This document shows, piece after piece, positions 25,696 through 40,007 of a DNA stretch of 64,000 nucleotides; the stretch's first letter is position 1, and each line of letters begins with the position of its first letter. Source of the DNA: Chionis minor (taxonomy: Eukaryota; Chordata; Aves; Charadriiformes; Chionididae); NCBI GenBank assembly GCA_013398295.1, contig VZSF01008169.1, forward strand, positions 620,001-684,000. The letters are read 5' to 3'. The notes under the pieces are model-generated. The model was not told the origin of the DNA, ran no database searches, and saw only the letters and a list, made by a program, of their open reading frames with translations. The translations under genes were made by a program, and so were the position numbers.

Positions 25696-28600
25696 TCAGA
25701 GCTTTAATTACTTTTCTACCTGGAGATGTCCAAGCCATATTTTAAAAGAACAGCAATCTTTTTTGTATGCTACTTATTACTATTTGGGGTATAAATACAA
25801 AAAATCCCAAGGACTGTCTCAACAGCATCAAACGTTAAGTTACATTCACACTACTTGTTTCAGGCATATAATTCAATGTAGTAATAGGGAAAAAAAAAGC
25901 TTTATGATTAAACTCTATAAAAACAGGGAGATAATTAAAAATATATCATGCATTGTTTCACTGAATAATATTCAATAGATTGATTTAACCTTCTTCTTTA
26001 CTCACATGATGAATGAAATGAGGGCTGATCTCTTTTAATAAGAGATGGATGATCACCTTCATGAGAAAAACATGAAATACTCCTAGCACGTCTCAGGGAA
26101 CATAGTAATTCAGCATACACATAAGCATCGGGAATATCTAAGGAATGTTTTGGCTCACAGGAAATAACCCATTAACTAGCAGCTCTTCAATCACAGTTAC
26201 AGATGCTATGTATCATTCTTTACTAAACTCTGGCATCCTTCAGAACCTTTTATACTCAGTTTAGACCAAAGTGTGCCCTTAGCTAACAAAATACACAGAA
26301 CTGCAGTAAAACCATATGGAACACTTATACGATTTTGTCATGATGCCCAAGAGCTTCAAGTAGTAACTTAAAGTAGGAGAAAAAGCAGTGAGGAACTAAT
26401 ACAGCTTATAAAAATAAACAGCAAACTCACCTCTTGCATGAGTAATGCAAACTACATTGTCAGCTACATTAATGAAGTCATGCCTTAAAATCCTAGTAGC
26501 AATTTACTTTTGGGCTATGATTTATTTTATTTCGCTGATAGAAGGACAAAAAAAAAGTTATGCTTATCTGATTAATAAGCATTTGCTGAGCATCTTCTCA
26601 GACTCCTGGAATCTTTACTGTAAAGAAATAGTTTAACTAAGCTTCTGTATATCCTGATGGACACAGTTATCTTTGGTCAGGGGTCAATCAAATATTATCT
26701 CTTGTAGCAGTGGGATATTTGACAGCTAATTCCCAAAAATGTCCGGGGACTCATAAAAGCACAAGGGCAGTCCAACTGTTCAAAAAAACAAACATAAAAC
26801 AGACACCCTTCCAGCAAATACATAATACACTGCATCTGCTAAAGGTCACGTGAGTGTTTCATACAGTTTGAAATGGAAGGCATAAAATCACATTTTTAGT
26901 GCATTTCCTAAATGAATAATTATCATGAATAATTTCAAACATGAATCAAATGAAAAAGCATGCCAAGCACAAACTTCTCAACTATGGCATAATGACGCGC
27001 TTTTCTTTCTATGTTAGTGAGAACTGTAGTTGGTCTTGGGTAAAACAAGGTAAGTTTAACCTTTTCCTCAGACCAAATATCTATTTGCTGAAAGTGTGTT
27101 TATTTCATACAAGGAGAGAGTAAAGTGTACTTACACAGACATCATAATTACAGGGGGAAAAAGCCCCATACCACCAAAACAAAAAATACCAGAAGAAACT
27201 GAGAAAAGGAATGAAAACTATTTCTTAATTTTCAGCAGCATACACCTTCCACTTCTTTGAGAAAAGATCTCTTTCCATCACTTACTAAATCATGTTTTCA
27301 TGTTGACTGGGACATGTTTTTGACTAACAACTGATAAATTATTAACACATTGCATTAAAGTAGATTAAAAAACCCATAAAGACAGATTTGTATGCAAATT
27401 CTGTAGTCTGACATGAAATCCCTCAATATACTCAGCCATGGTTTCAGCTACAGAGGACACGTAAACCCACAGAGCTCTCCAAAACTCATGGTGATTCTAT
27501 GAAGCCAATGATGGTTGGTCCCATTGTATGAGCGTGTAAATGGGTAACCTCTCCACAACATAGAACTGAATGACTTAAGGAAAGGACATGAAACTGGTAA
27601 AAATGAAGCCTCTGCAACAATTCCTCTCAAGCAGATAATATATCGATTTTCTCTCTTCTCCTCTACCCCCACCCCACCCTCTTTGACGTGGTTCAAGAAT
27701 AAAAGGCGGTCACTTAAGAATGACCTAACTCCTCCTTACGCTTGACTAGTACGTGGATCCACCCTTATTTCTCCAATGTATGTCTTCAGGCAAAGCAACC
27801 CCTTAAATTTCCTCCGCTCCTTCATAATACCTGGAAAGAACCTATTCATAAAAGGATATGAAATAAAATCAAAGATAAATAATGGCTGATATTTCTAAGG
27901 TCATTGATAGTACCCACATGCCCCCGAAACTCTCCAGAAAATGTGCATCCAAACAACTAGATGACTTAAAAAAAATGCTACTTAGCTATGATCTGTGACT
28001 TAAAGAATTTGAGAACTGGGAATTTGTGAAGAAGGGGGCAGGACACTGGCAATTATCAATATAAATACTGATTTGGATGAAAAAAAATGTTTCCTGCCAT
28101 ATTTTCTTGATGAAATAATAACTTTGTCAACTTCAGTAAACCTGCTTAATAGTAAGTCATTCAAATCATGTCTGCAGGTCAACTGCCTTTTATAAAAACA
28201 ATATTAATGTTTACCTTACAAGGTCAAGAAAAACATTCTCCTTAGCAATGTTTTCAGGTTAAAGAAATAACTTTGCTATTGAAAGTTCAAAATACTCAGT
28301 TATATTCTACCAGTAGTGGCATATTGAATATGAAAGTTTTACTTACATGATTAAACCAGAAACAGAAATGACAGTAAACACTGATTAATTCCTAAAACAT
28401 TCCACAGAACTAAGACTGCAATGATATCATTAGTCAAAACAAATTCAGTGATGTCTTTAACCAATTCTGAATGCTATTTTTTCATACTTTCTTTGTATTC
28501 CCAAAACGAAAGACAAGAAAACCCACCAATTTTTAGAACAGAAGGTTGTAGCAATTTATCAATTCCCTGAGCAGCAGGGCAAAATAGTCAATTCAATTAA

Positions 28601-30221
28601 CGAGTATGTACTAGACCAATTGTACTACGGTTCGTTGTGGAGCAAAGGGCTCTAAGTGTCAACAAACCGGCAGTGAAAGAAGAGTCAATTGGTAAAAGAC
28701 CAATTTCATTTGTTTTTAAAACATTCACACAAAACTCACAAAGCTGAAAAATGGACTAGTTTAATCCTCCTTTTTTGAAGCCCATTAACTGCCTTCTAAT
28801 AATTGCTGCTAAGTTCTATGAAACTTTTTTTTTTTTTTAAATCGTGAGTTACTGGTAATTCTTAACAACTTCAGAGATAATTGTAAATATTCTTCATACC
28901 CACTACTGTTTTCCCTCTATAATTCCTAAGAATGACTAGTAGGGCACCTGCCTGGCATATCATGACAAGGATGATTTCATTCCTTTATTAAGATGACACC
29001 AATGGAGACACTTCACTTTTGTTGTCAGAAATTATTCACATCAAAAAGGAAAAAGCACGGAATATTGAAAGGAGAAAATTATATCCCACAAAACGAAATA
29101 AAAGCACAGCAAGTACCACAGATGGAATATACCTGCTTCCCCAAAGGAGAATCAAACTTGTATTGCTAGATGGTTATATAATTTCATTTTAAAAACCCGG
29201 ATTTTAGAGATTTCAGAAACTACCTGTGCCACCTTCCCTTTTAGCACATCTAAATTAAATATCTCTAACTGATATTTAGGCACACTTTTTTTCTTCTAGC
29301 CCTCTTTCTCAACCTGCTTCCCCCCTCATCACTCAGACATCTTTAGCTGCTTGACTGCAGTATCACCCTTTAAATCTTCTTTTCATGAGATTAACAATGA
29401 AATCATTTCAGTATTTCTTCAAGTCAATTTTTTAGACCTCTTTGCAATTTTTACTATCCCCTGAACTCTCAAGTCGAAACCAGAAAAAGCTGAGTAGAGC
29501 AAAAGGACTGCTTTACAACTTTCACTTAAAACACTGTTCTTCAAGGTAACTAAACCTGTTTTATGCCTTTGTATTAATTTTCATTTTTTCGCTTTGTATC
29601 CTGAGTTACTGTTTGAACAACATTAACACAAGAAGTGTCAGCTTAGCAACAGAATTTAAAAAGTATAATATTACTTAGTATGATCATTTAAATAACAACT
29701 TGCTTTCACTACATTGTAATTTTAAAAAGCCTTTAAAAACCTTATTAATATTACATGTCATTAATAAAAACTGAATCTCTTTCCCTCTGCAAACTTCAGT
29801 AATATTATTACAAGGATGTACCATTTACTCTTTTCTTCTGACAGAAAACACAATTAACCTTAGCACACCTGCTATCATATTGTTAGTAAGTTGTCACTAC
29901 TGTATCTTGTATATTCATCAATTTAAACCGAAAATAACAAGATAAAATAAATTCCTTCCTCCACAATTTGCTTGATTTCACCATACTGACTGAGATTAAA
30001 TGAAGTTAATGTTAAAGGTAATATTTATGTATCATGAAAATCAGTTTAAAAAAATATGAGCAAGAATTTAAGCAGTAGGGTATTTCATAAAGACAAAAAT
30101 TCACCCACAAAGCAGGTCATCCATAGTGAGAGCAACCCCAGTAACTCAGTAGTCCTGCTAATGGAGAGAGCACGTAAGTGGACCTGAACAGAAACTGATG
30201 GTTTAATATCATAGTATCATG

Positions 30222-30248
30222 CAGTTTATCACAGTGAATGATAAACTG
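30222..30248. repeat. Perfect 10-bp inverted repeat with 7-nt loop
   Basis: CAGTTTATCA (30222-30231) is followed by a 7-nt spacer and its exact complement TGATAAACTG (30239-30248). It may be a chance hairpin or the core of an old transposon end. No wider terminal repeat was seen. Confidence 0.9.
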
Positions 30249-30834
30249 TGTGAAAGCAGCCCACATATGAAACTCCATTTAATGATCTGATTGAGCATTT
30301 GTAAATTCATGAGCATAAATTTACATCAGTGTTAGCATGATAAGGAGTCTGTGCATTCCAGTTATGCACACGGATTTTCACCGATTGCTTTAAAAGATTA
30401 AATTCTGTCATATTAGAATATCTTTCCAACTTTTCACCTCAAGTGAGACCAGTTCATTATTTCATGTTAAATTATTATGCTTTAAAAAAAAAAATTAAAA
30501 AAAAATAATCAGAAGTCCTGGCTCTTTTACATTTTATATTTGCGTATTACAACAAGTGTAGAATAATCAACACTTAAACAACTTCCTCAAACTACACCAG
30601 CCAAGCATAAAAAACTCTACAAATGGAATGTGAGGCATCATAATGGAGTAACCAAAATTGTAACGATAACAATGGTACCAGGCAATTTAATCTTCTAACT
30701 GCAAAACTGAGCAAAGGCTAATAACTGTATACTGCACTGCCATGCTGTTCAAAGACGGATTCAAAGTGAACATGAAGCACCATTAGGGTGGCCAGGAGGG
30801 GAACAGAAAATGAATCTCTATCAAAGGCAAAGAA

Positions 30835-31135
30835 TAGAGCTTGCTTCTCCAGGTAAATCAAAGGCTGGTCAGGAATATGATTGCTGTGTATAAATACACA
30901 AAAGGAGTAAACACCAGGAAGAATGAAGAGCTACTGAAGTCATAGAAAATGTCTGCACAATAGGAAATATGTATAAAATGAATGACTACGTCTGTGAAAA
31001 TAAAGGAGCTTTGTGAAAATATTTTTAAGTTCAATAGTGAGGAAACCTGCTTTTGAAAACAGGTGGATGAGTTTATGAAAATGTTTGCTTGCAACATAAG
31101 GTAATACCACCTTGATGATGGAACAGTCTAAGCCT
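30835..31135 (+). mobile_element. Ancient CR1-like LINE fragment
   Basis: The plus strand follows the order of an old CR1 3' region: 'tgctgtgtataaatacac', then 'aaacaccaggaagaatgaag', 'agctactgaag', then 'gcacaataggaaatatgtat' with 'aaaatgaatg', and later 'tgaggaaacctgct'. Divergence is heavy, with many indels, so it would be among the oldest repeats here. Subfamily and limits are uncertain. Confidence 0.58.
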
Positions 31136-33234
31136 GTGTTATTAAGATGTCAGAAGACCACTTTAATACTCTATGTTTATTTGCAAGACTTGGAGCCCAG
31201 CAGATAAAACCTGTAGCCCTTTACTTTTTGTATATTACTATATATATTGGCAGTTAGTAAAAAATAAGTAAAATTTATTTTAATGAAGATTAATAACCAA
31301 ACCAAATCTTAAATAGAATAATAGTTAGTACGCATGAAAATCAAGGACTGAGGATTACTTACTCTATGCTTCCCTTCCAAATTTACTTTAAACCCATCAT
31401 TTGAGATGCTCTTCAGGTCACAATAATTAACACAGAAGGTGAACACATCATTTAAATATGTCCAGTTCATAAAAAGAGCCAAAATGTGACCACATAAGAC
31501 AAAGGACTATGAAAAGAACAGGGTGATTATATATCCCTGTTCAAGATGTTCTATGAACTCGAAATAAAATTCAAAGGAAGTGCACGTGAAGAGACGACTA
31601 TCAGTCTTTACAACAAAACAAAGACAAGATCAAGCATATCTGATTACTGTAATTTTTCCAGCTCCTCGGGATGCATCTTCTAGTTAGAATGGAGAAGTGA
31701 ATTGATTACTTCAGATAATACAGCTACAATTGATTTTTTTACCACCACTAGCCTTACCACAGATGAATAGAGCTTTAAAAAGGATTTTCAAAACAAATGA
31801 AGTTCTGTGGTTAATGCCAATAGAATATAAATGAAGTGTTACTAGTTTAGAAAAAAACCACACAAACCAGTGTAGTCATTTTTGCAAGAAAAGTATTATC
31901 AGCTTACAGTAGTTAATACAGATGTGATGTGAACAAAACAGCTTTTCACCTTTTCTAATGCCTAAAGAGAAGGTAACAGCTAAGGAAAAAAAAAAAATCT
32001 ATTCTTACTTTTGCACATGGGATTTAATCACAAGAGAGCTAATATACCTGTTACTTAGGGCAAAACACACGCCTTTTTTTATATTCTCACTGAAGAGCTG
32101 ATGATAGCACGTCAAAGAATGCCACCGTACACCTTCGCTTTGGCACGGACGCAGTGAGACAGTCACACCACGCCCATGGTAATGAACGCTGCAAGAACAC
32201 AGCCCCAATGAGACAGCAGAGCCAAAAAGCTCCTTTTAAACCTTTTAAATACACATATTGTGAATACTTCTCCACTGACATCTCACCACCAACTCTGCAA
32301 AGTGTAACAGTAACAATAACCCTTATATTTCAGTTTAAATGCTGCTTTACACTATTTCCCCCCTTCACCCTTGCTGCTACTTGAAGAGATGCGCTTCATC
32401 CTTGTGCTTTCCAATCTCTAGTGTGCACACACAAACACTGTCAATTTTTCAATACAGAAAAAAATATATTTAAATAACAATATGCCAGAAAGGAGAATTA
32501 AACCCCACAGATTTTAATAAGGATAATGATTAATGCTATACAGGAAAGATATCAGCTGAAAAGAATGCTTAAACTGAAAAGGCACTTTCTATGTTATGCT
32601 CTGTACGATGGACGTGGCTTGCAACTACAAGCAGTACAAAGTCCCCTCCATAGTAAGAGTTACAAGTTTCTCAGGTGGTTTTTGGAGAGAAACATCTGAT
32701 CATATAACTTTCTAGCATTAAATGCTAATTCACCTATATGGGCATAATAAGCAACATATGGTCTTGAAAGAAAACACTCGCTGGGACAGCAACTCCAAAA
32801 GGGAAAAATTAAGATCTGACAGGATAAAATTTAAAACTACATTTTGCTTAGAAAATACTGTTCAAAAATATTTTATTGTTATGACGATCAGAATTAGTGC
32901 CTACAAAAGCCACATCTCATTCGGTCTTAGGAGATTATCCAGATGCTGTTTAAGCAACTTTTTTCTTAAAGAAGGCAGTTATAAATATGGAACCAAGCAG
33001 GCCTAACAGCCAGATAAATACCAAAATAAACTATCTTCTATTTATATTATACAACTTATTATTTGAAATAATGATGTCAAGACTTATAACCACTTTCATT
33101 ATTTTTAAATCCTTGGGGCTGGAGGGAATTTCAAGGAGAATGCACTGAATTGTACTGAATTTCTGGGACTGACCTAATGTCTTCCGTAAATTCACTGAGC
33201 TCAGTTTGCCACATAGTAATAAAAATCTTAACTT
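31136..33234. other. AT-rich intron, nothing recognised
   Basis: No exon or repeat family was identified. Short overlapping frames on both strands near 32005-32384 show no family features. Confidence 0.55.
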
Positions 33235-33515
33235 TGAATGTCTTAAGGAGAGGGCAAAGAAGGGACCGTATCGCTGTTTCAAATTACCCAATAGGTGGGT
33301 TGCAGAGAAAATAGAGTCAGAGTCTTCTCAGAGATGCACAGAAATAGGATTAGACACAACGGACATAAACTGCAACATGAGATACAAGGCAAAAAACTGG
33401 ACAAGGATCTCAGCGGTGAGATCTAACTTTGAAGCTGGCCGTAGTTTTTCCCTGGGGTTTGGACTAGAGACCTCCAGAGGTTCTTCCACCGTAAACTGTT
33501 CTGTATTTACCAGAC
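33235..33515 (+). mobile_element. Old CR1 LINE fragment with internal deletion
   Basis: The plus strand shows 'cttctcagagatgcacagaa', 'ataggattagacacaacgga', 'cataaactgcaacatgagat', then jumps to the terminal region 'ggactagagacctccagagg' and 'ttcttccaccgtaaactgtt'. These are CR1 phrases in the right order, but the block with 'ctggaacaggctgccc' expected between them is missing or scrambled. The 121-aa plus frame at 33206-33571 lies within this element and is not a gene. Confidence 0.85.
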
Positions 33516-35059
33516 TCGGAACTTCTGCATCCCCAGCAAGTGAATTTTGTGCTATATCTATATTAATTTGATTAAGAAACCCAATGTGAAATACTTCAGT
33601 TAGAGATAATTAATACAAAAACTTCGTTATGAGTGAAAATTAGTCATTTCTGTAAAACTCTCACATGTACAGAGCAGAGAATTTCTCAGACACCACCACT
33701 GGGAATAAAACAAAAATAAAATTACCTTAAACGAAAACAATTCAAAGCCTGCACAAAGATGGTATTACAAGACAAAGCAGTAATGATGATTCTATATACA
33801 TACAAACAGCTTTTATTTCACTCATTTGAGAATATCTGACAGCTTGAATGGTTTTTCACTACCTGGACTGCTAGTTAATATGGCAATTTTAACAAGACTG
33901 CAATCTGTAACAATGTCAGTCTTGTGCATTTTTCTTGTCACTATAAAGAATCATAATAAAAGGAAAAGACAAGAAAGTAAAATGAGGACATCATGAAACA
34001 AGAAGAAAAAAGGAAGGAAAGAAAGGCAGAAGATTCATCTTCCCCCAGTTTTGTGTAAGGTTTGTTCATCAAGGGGTGACAGAATGAAAGATTAGAACTA
34101 CAACTAAAGTTCAAAGTAAGATAAATAATAATGTAGGAATAGAATAGCAAAATTTGTAGAGCATATCGGTCTAAAAATTTGTTTCATCAACTTTAAGAAT
34201 ATGTGTTCAAAACAAGTATTCTACAACCAGTAGTACTTACACATTGTCACAGAACATCACGACTCGCCAATCTGCGCCTACCTAGACCATCTTCTAACCC
34301 ATTCCCATCACCATACGTACCCATACAACACAAGTAACAGAACTTCTATTCCTTCCAGATATTTTCCTATTTATACATAGAGAGAGAGACTGTAGTAATC
34401 CCTTCTAGCAAAAGCACCCCTTCGAGAAACTAGAAAAACATAAATTCAACATGGCATGTATTAAACTTTAACTAACATGAAATGAATTGCAAATAGAGAT
34501 TCAGATTTGTACAAATGTGTTTCTAATACAAGGCACAGTGAGATCCTTGGATCTTTGTTTTCTAGTGTTATTTAAAGCTTTTGTCAATAACTGGCAAGAA
34601 AAAATATCATTATTAATATATTGTTATTTGCGTGCTGAGGGAAGAAAGTGAAAATAATAGGTCACTTCTACCAAGCCATTTTTACAGGAGGATAAGGGGA
34701 AGGTAAAAATAGTAAAAACTGCGTTTGATAGTACAAATGTGGAATCAAAGAATGAAGATCGGTTTCAAGGATGATTCTGACTCAGTGACGCTGAAAAACA
34801 TTTGGGCTTATGGTAGATAATGATTGAATTCCCAGTGCTGTGATGAAAGGGTTATGGTAGCCCTGGACGTATAGAAGAAAATACTGAACGTTAGGAAAAG
34901 GCTGGGCTGGTGTCACAAGAAGAAAGAGCAGGAAAGGTGGCGCTAAGGTTGCTCCACTTCCTTCATCAGCACAGCGTGACCCAAGGGGGAGCTGCTGAAA
35001 AGCACCCTTTTTCTGCCCCCTCAAGCACATCATTAACTGTATCTGAAACAGATGTAATC
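33516..35059. other. AT-rich intron, nothing recognised
   Basis: A purine-rich stretch lies at 33990-34030 and a short AG run near 34379-34389. The part from about 34750 could be further, unrecognisable, 5' sequence of the following CR1. Confidence 0.5.
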
Positions 35060-35522
35060 ATGCTCGGAAAAGCATATGCAGTTCTGGCAACCGTAATTCC
35101 CAAGGGATACTGAAATGCTGGAGGGTTCAGAGGAAAGCCAGAAGATTGACAGTAAGACTGGAGGAAAACTGAAGAAAAGGTGGTGGAGTACGTAGTAAGT
35201 ATTTACAACAGCACATCCTTTATCGGAGGAAGCTCTTCTTTCTAGCATAAAACTGTATTTCAAGACTAGCTCGTGGAAAGCTACACTTACCATGAATCAA
35301 ATGTTTTTAAAGGGTGACAATAATTAACAGTCAGAACTATTTAGTAGGAGTCTAGTGCGTATCCCTGTTTCTAGAAATACTTAAGCCAAGACTGGATCTT
35401 ATTTTGGAAATATACGGTCTAGTTCCAACAGCAATTAATTTGTGAAAGCCTACGCTTTAGTTTATGTCTTATTTCAGGTTATATGATCACAGCAGCCCCT
35501 TCTGGATTTATCATCTATGAGA
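35060..35522 (+). mobile_element. Ancient CR1 LINE (X-like), 3' portion
   Basis: The plus strand carries 'gcagttctggcaaccgtaat', 'aaatgctggagggttcagag' and 'gaaagccagaag' near the start. Later come 'tagaaatacttaagccaaga', 'ctggatcttattttgg' and 'atacggtctagttccaac', and it ends 'atgatcacagcagccccttc' and 'atttatcatctatgag'. The closing block matches the old CR1 type whose 3' end reads like 'ccttctggccttaaaatctatg'. The middle is poorly conserved. The subfamily label is from memory. Confidence 0.75.
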
Positions 35523-38500
35523 TATAACACCAAGGTAGCAGTGAAATCAAGTGCTTACATGAAAATGTAATGATAAATAACTAATGTACTTAAAAAGCCA
35601 GATGACCTGCAAGCTCTCCACCCTCTTGTTTAATACACTTGTCTGGCTATCTGTGTCTGACAGTTGTTTGCACTGCCTCCCTGAAGGCACAGAATATGTT
35701 TGTCTAATGCAGACCAAGCAGTTTCGCAGGGTTTTTTTTCCTGTTTCTTCAAAATATATGCAATTAGCTTACTGATAATAAAGAATTCAAGAGATCTTTA
35801 AAATGACATAATTACCACAATTAAAAGGTCCTTAAAGCATTTTAAAATAAAAAATAATGAGCAACATTTCATAATGAAAACAAACAGAATCATAGCCCTA
35901 GCATCCTTTTGCATAGTCTAAAGAAGTGAGCATTCACACTATAGTCTAACATAAAGAGCAGAGTAGCTCCCCAATATCTGCCCATGTAACAGGTCTGCAG
36001 GTCTGAGCCGGTCTTCTGACTGCTCAAAGGGCTTGTGATTCTGCCCAACTTTGTGCAATGTTTTCTGTGCTTCTCAGGAACAACATTTGTGGACTGACCT
36101 CCTCCCACCTTCACATTGGTTAGCTCAGCTTAAACCATTTAAGCATTGGTTAATCCATGAGGAACCACAGAATGGCTCTGGATTTGAAAACCCAAACCCG
36201 GAGGTCTACATGAAATATCTCATCACAACAAAAATATCTTAGAAAAGGGCCCAAAGACAAATATAATGCAACTATTTTCCGTTCTCAAGGACTGTCTTCT
36301 AGTAAAATGTGCAGTTGAACTCCTTGCATCTGTCACTGCAATAACTCCTACACATTAGAGCGCTGCCAAAAATACTGATTCACTAGAATAAACATTCTTA
36401 AGCAGGAGTATCTGCTTAATCTAATGTAGGACTCCTCGTGCTAAGGATGTTGATGGCACCTTAGCTCCCTCCTGAGAATGTTCCTGCAGATAAACAGCCT
36501 CAACTTTTGAAGCTTCAGTGCTTTTGGAAAGCTGGAAGTTAGAGCTCTGCACACTCAGCTGTAAGCAGCCCTACAGTTTCTAGCTGGAGGAACTATGCTC
36601 TGAAGTCCTCAACAAAATCTCAGAGCGATATTTCCAGTCATTGCTGCCAGCTTTACCTAGAGCTGGAAACTACTGTTTCCAGGGTTGCTGGCTCACAGAC
36701 AGTTCACCATGACATACCTTGTTGATTCAGTGCTCAGAGCTCAGATCTGGACCCTTCAATTCACGGGGGAAGTGACCACGTGCTGCTGCTGAAGGACAAT
36801 CCCATGATGTAAACGAGCTACGATTTGTGTTTTTAGACAGGGAATCCGGTTAGTCCGGGTACCTTGTAGCTCTGAATGACAGTTCAGAGCAGCCTGATCA
36901 GCAAAAACACCTGTAACCAGAAGACCTTAGGAAACCCAAAAGCTACTCTGACTTGAAATTCCTGTCAGTGTCAGGACCATGACCAAGTTGGTGAGGCTGA
37001 AAGATTGTTATGACCATTCAGCAGATGTGGGATTCCCAACAAGCCTACTTCACAAACACATTACATTGGAATTTTTAAGCTGATTTTGGGCCACTGACAT
37101 TTTGTTTCTTAAGAAATGTTGAAAAACATGGATTTGGTTGAGTTTGGCACAAATCCAAATTTAAACAAAAGTATGAGAAACCGAAATCCTGCACGTTGTT
37201 CACATTTATCTACAAAATCCTGGTTAGCGAGGGTAACTAAGGTTTCTAGAATGGACAGCCATGATAAATAGGATGAAAATATCTATTCCCTACACCACTA
37301 TCTTCCTATTTCCATCCCAATTCCCTATGAGCCAAACATTTACTTTCAAATTATTCTGACCGTGTGGGAGCCACTGTGTATGACCTTTATAGGCTTCTGT
37401 GGTTCAACAAGGCATGGATGTTTTCTTCAGGGAGGATCTTAGTCTTTGAAGGGTTTTTTTCTTATTATTAAAAAAACAGGTTTCTATGCCCTGTCATATG
37501 TTCCCTCCTCAAATCCCAAGATGAATAATTGATTTATTTTCCTTTAGCTAACCAAAAATCCTGAACAAATGAAAGCTATCTTTGAGCAATGTTTTCTGCT
37601 TCATTCTAAGTGTTCTAACTACAATTTACTTAATTAAGTAGATAAGGGAAATGGAAATTGCAGAAAAAAACTCAGTATCTACTTGCTAAACATCACAGGG
37701 AGATGATTTTTATTAGCAAATACCATATCTATACATCTCTATTGAGTTATATAGCTACCAGTAGATGGTGCCTTGGTCTATCTGGAAAAGAAAACCCTAC
37801 ACAATTGGCACACCAGTTACAGGAGTTCTTATCTCAGACATTCATATTATACACCAATTAAAACTATGCATCATTGAGGACTAATTATCTCTTAATTAGG
37901 TGTTTTCATTCCCTTATTTCTGAGAAATATACCAGCTATGTTAAATATTTACAGTTATTCTGGTAGCTCATATTAAACCTTTTCAAAGGTGATGGGAAAA
38001 AGAAACATACCAGGGAGAGTAATAAAATTAACATTTACATTTATTGGAGTGGTGTAGAAGTTGGCATAATATGGTTGGCAGCCTTGCTCCGGTATATTTT
38101 AAGAAAAACCTTAACAGCTCTATCATTTTTTTGTTAAAGAAAAAAGGTATAATCTAATCATCAGAAAACACCTCCTCATTTTAGCAATACTTCAGGACTC
38201 ATGGGAAGCACTTTGGGAAATGCTGTATTGGATTTGGGCACATTAAGTTTTTTGGGAATACTATACAGTGTTGTGATTTATTCTGCACACAATTGGCCTT
38301 GCAACTACAAGGAAATAAATTATAGATATTACAGACAGTCAATTTTCCAAGGCAAGAACCTGTAGGTTTCTGGTATTATATTTGATTACCTCAGAAAGAA
38401 AAAAGGAAACCATAATTACTGTAACAGTCCACATTTGGTTAGTAATTTTCAACTACTTTCTATAATGCACTAATTACACATGTAACAGATATACCTGTAA

Positions 38501-39203
38501 TAATGCAACTATGACACAGAATTTTTAATAATGGTATTTAATGCATTGAAAAACAGAATGGTGCTTAGTTTTAGAACCTAATACTGAAAGAAATGAATCT
38601 TTACTTCCACACTGCTGTCTCACTGATCTAATTTTTTAAAAAATTTTTAATTCCTTCACTTAGTGGTTTTCCCTAAAAATTAACTCTAGACCAAACACTC
38701 TATTTACACTGAGTTGAGAAACAATGAAAACATCTTTTCGTGTATTTTAATCAGATGTAAGAAACAATCCCATGAAGATATAAATGTTAATCTCCAGACT
38801 TTTTTCTGTTAAACTCTATCTGCCATGCCCAGAAAGGTAATTAGATGAGCCACTGTGGCAGAATATTGAAGTGCAAATGTATCATGAGCAGCCACGTGAT
38901 CTGTTACAGAAATCTGTTTCTGTAGAACTACATTCTCCTACTTTACAATCATCAGTTAATTCCCTTACTGTCTAACTTAATGCCTACAGTCAATGCACAA
39001 AGCCTGACAAAATACTGAACACTATACTAAAACCCTTCTTCATAATCTTTTCCAAAGAACTGTATACTACTGACTTTACACTATGATTAATATCATCATC
39101 CCTACTGAAAACCGAAGCTAACTACATATTTACATTTTAGGTTGTACCTCAGTCATCTATAAACTAACCTACCCTGTACAGCTAGATGTCTTCTCTTCCT
39201 GGG

Positions 39204-39238
39204 TTTTGTTTTTCTTTTTTTTTTTTTTCTTTTTTTTC
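39204..39238. repeat. T-rich low-complexity tract
   Basis: This is almost pure T, interrupted by two or three C or G. It is oligo-A on the transcribed (minus) sense, without an upstream element that would make it a retroposon tail. Confidence 0.85.
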
Positions 39239-40007
39239 CTCCCTGTTACAAAAGAAATTCTTGCTCCTTGCAGAATTGTAACTAAATGGTGGTTTGGTGG
39301 ATTTCCCAGGATTTTGTTCCTGGTATACTACCTTCAAACCTCTTTTCAAGAGGGATTTTAGATTTACAGTAAGAAAACATCAAGGTCGTTTTGAAAGCTA
39401 ATCTATCCACTTCATCATCAATACTTGTTTACTATTTCAAGAATTATAGTGTCTTCACACACAGCTATATGCGGTTACTTGGCAGCCTCTATGAAAACCA
39501 TTAAGGCACTTAGAAATCGAATCATTCACCATAAAACACAGAGATTAGATTTAGGTATGCAATCACTGACAGGAGGAGGTGCTGTACAAGCACGGCTACA
39601 AGTGGATAAATATACATTTCCCAAGCAATAACTCCAGAATCACGACCTTTGCAAAATTCAGAAAGTTCTTAAAAACCAAAAAGCTCTGATCTTTATGTGT
39701 TAATTTAGTAACCAGGTTTGTGGTCTTGTTATAACTTCTAATGGCAGGGACGGACAAGTATTACTTCTTGGAGCTTTTACAACAGTGTTAGTCATTCATG
39801 AATGTTAAAAATTCAAAGTGAAGTCCAAAACAAACAAAAAAAAGCTTAAATAGACTATGCTACACAATAAATGTTATTACAAGGGTAGATATGCTTCTTG
39901 ATTTACATTACACTCCTTCACTTTCTACAGACAGGCTATTAACAGGGGAAAGAAAATCAATTCTGAAACAGAAGCCAGTAAGCTGAATGAACACTAGTTT
40001 CCCCTTT

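Larger units (their letters stand above)
23758..30834. other. About 7 kb of AT-rich intron, mostly unrecognised
   Basis: No CR1, LTR or exon could be assigned. It contains the unusual minus-strand open frame at 25309-25695 and a 10-bp hairpin at 30222-30248. The rest consists of short frames and A/T runs typical of vertebrate intron. Confidence 0.55.

Noticed and set aside
33206..33571. 121-codon plus-strand open frame
   Set aside because: It overlaps an old CR1 copy in the CR1 orientation. The nucleotide phrases match the repeat, and the protein does not resemble a host gene.
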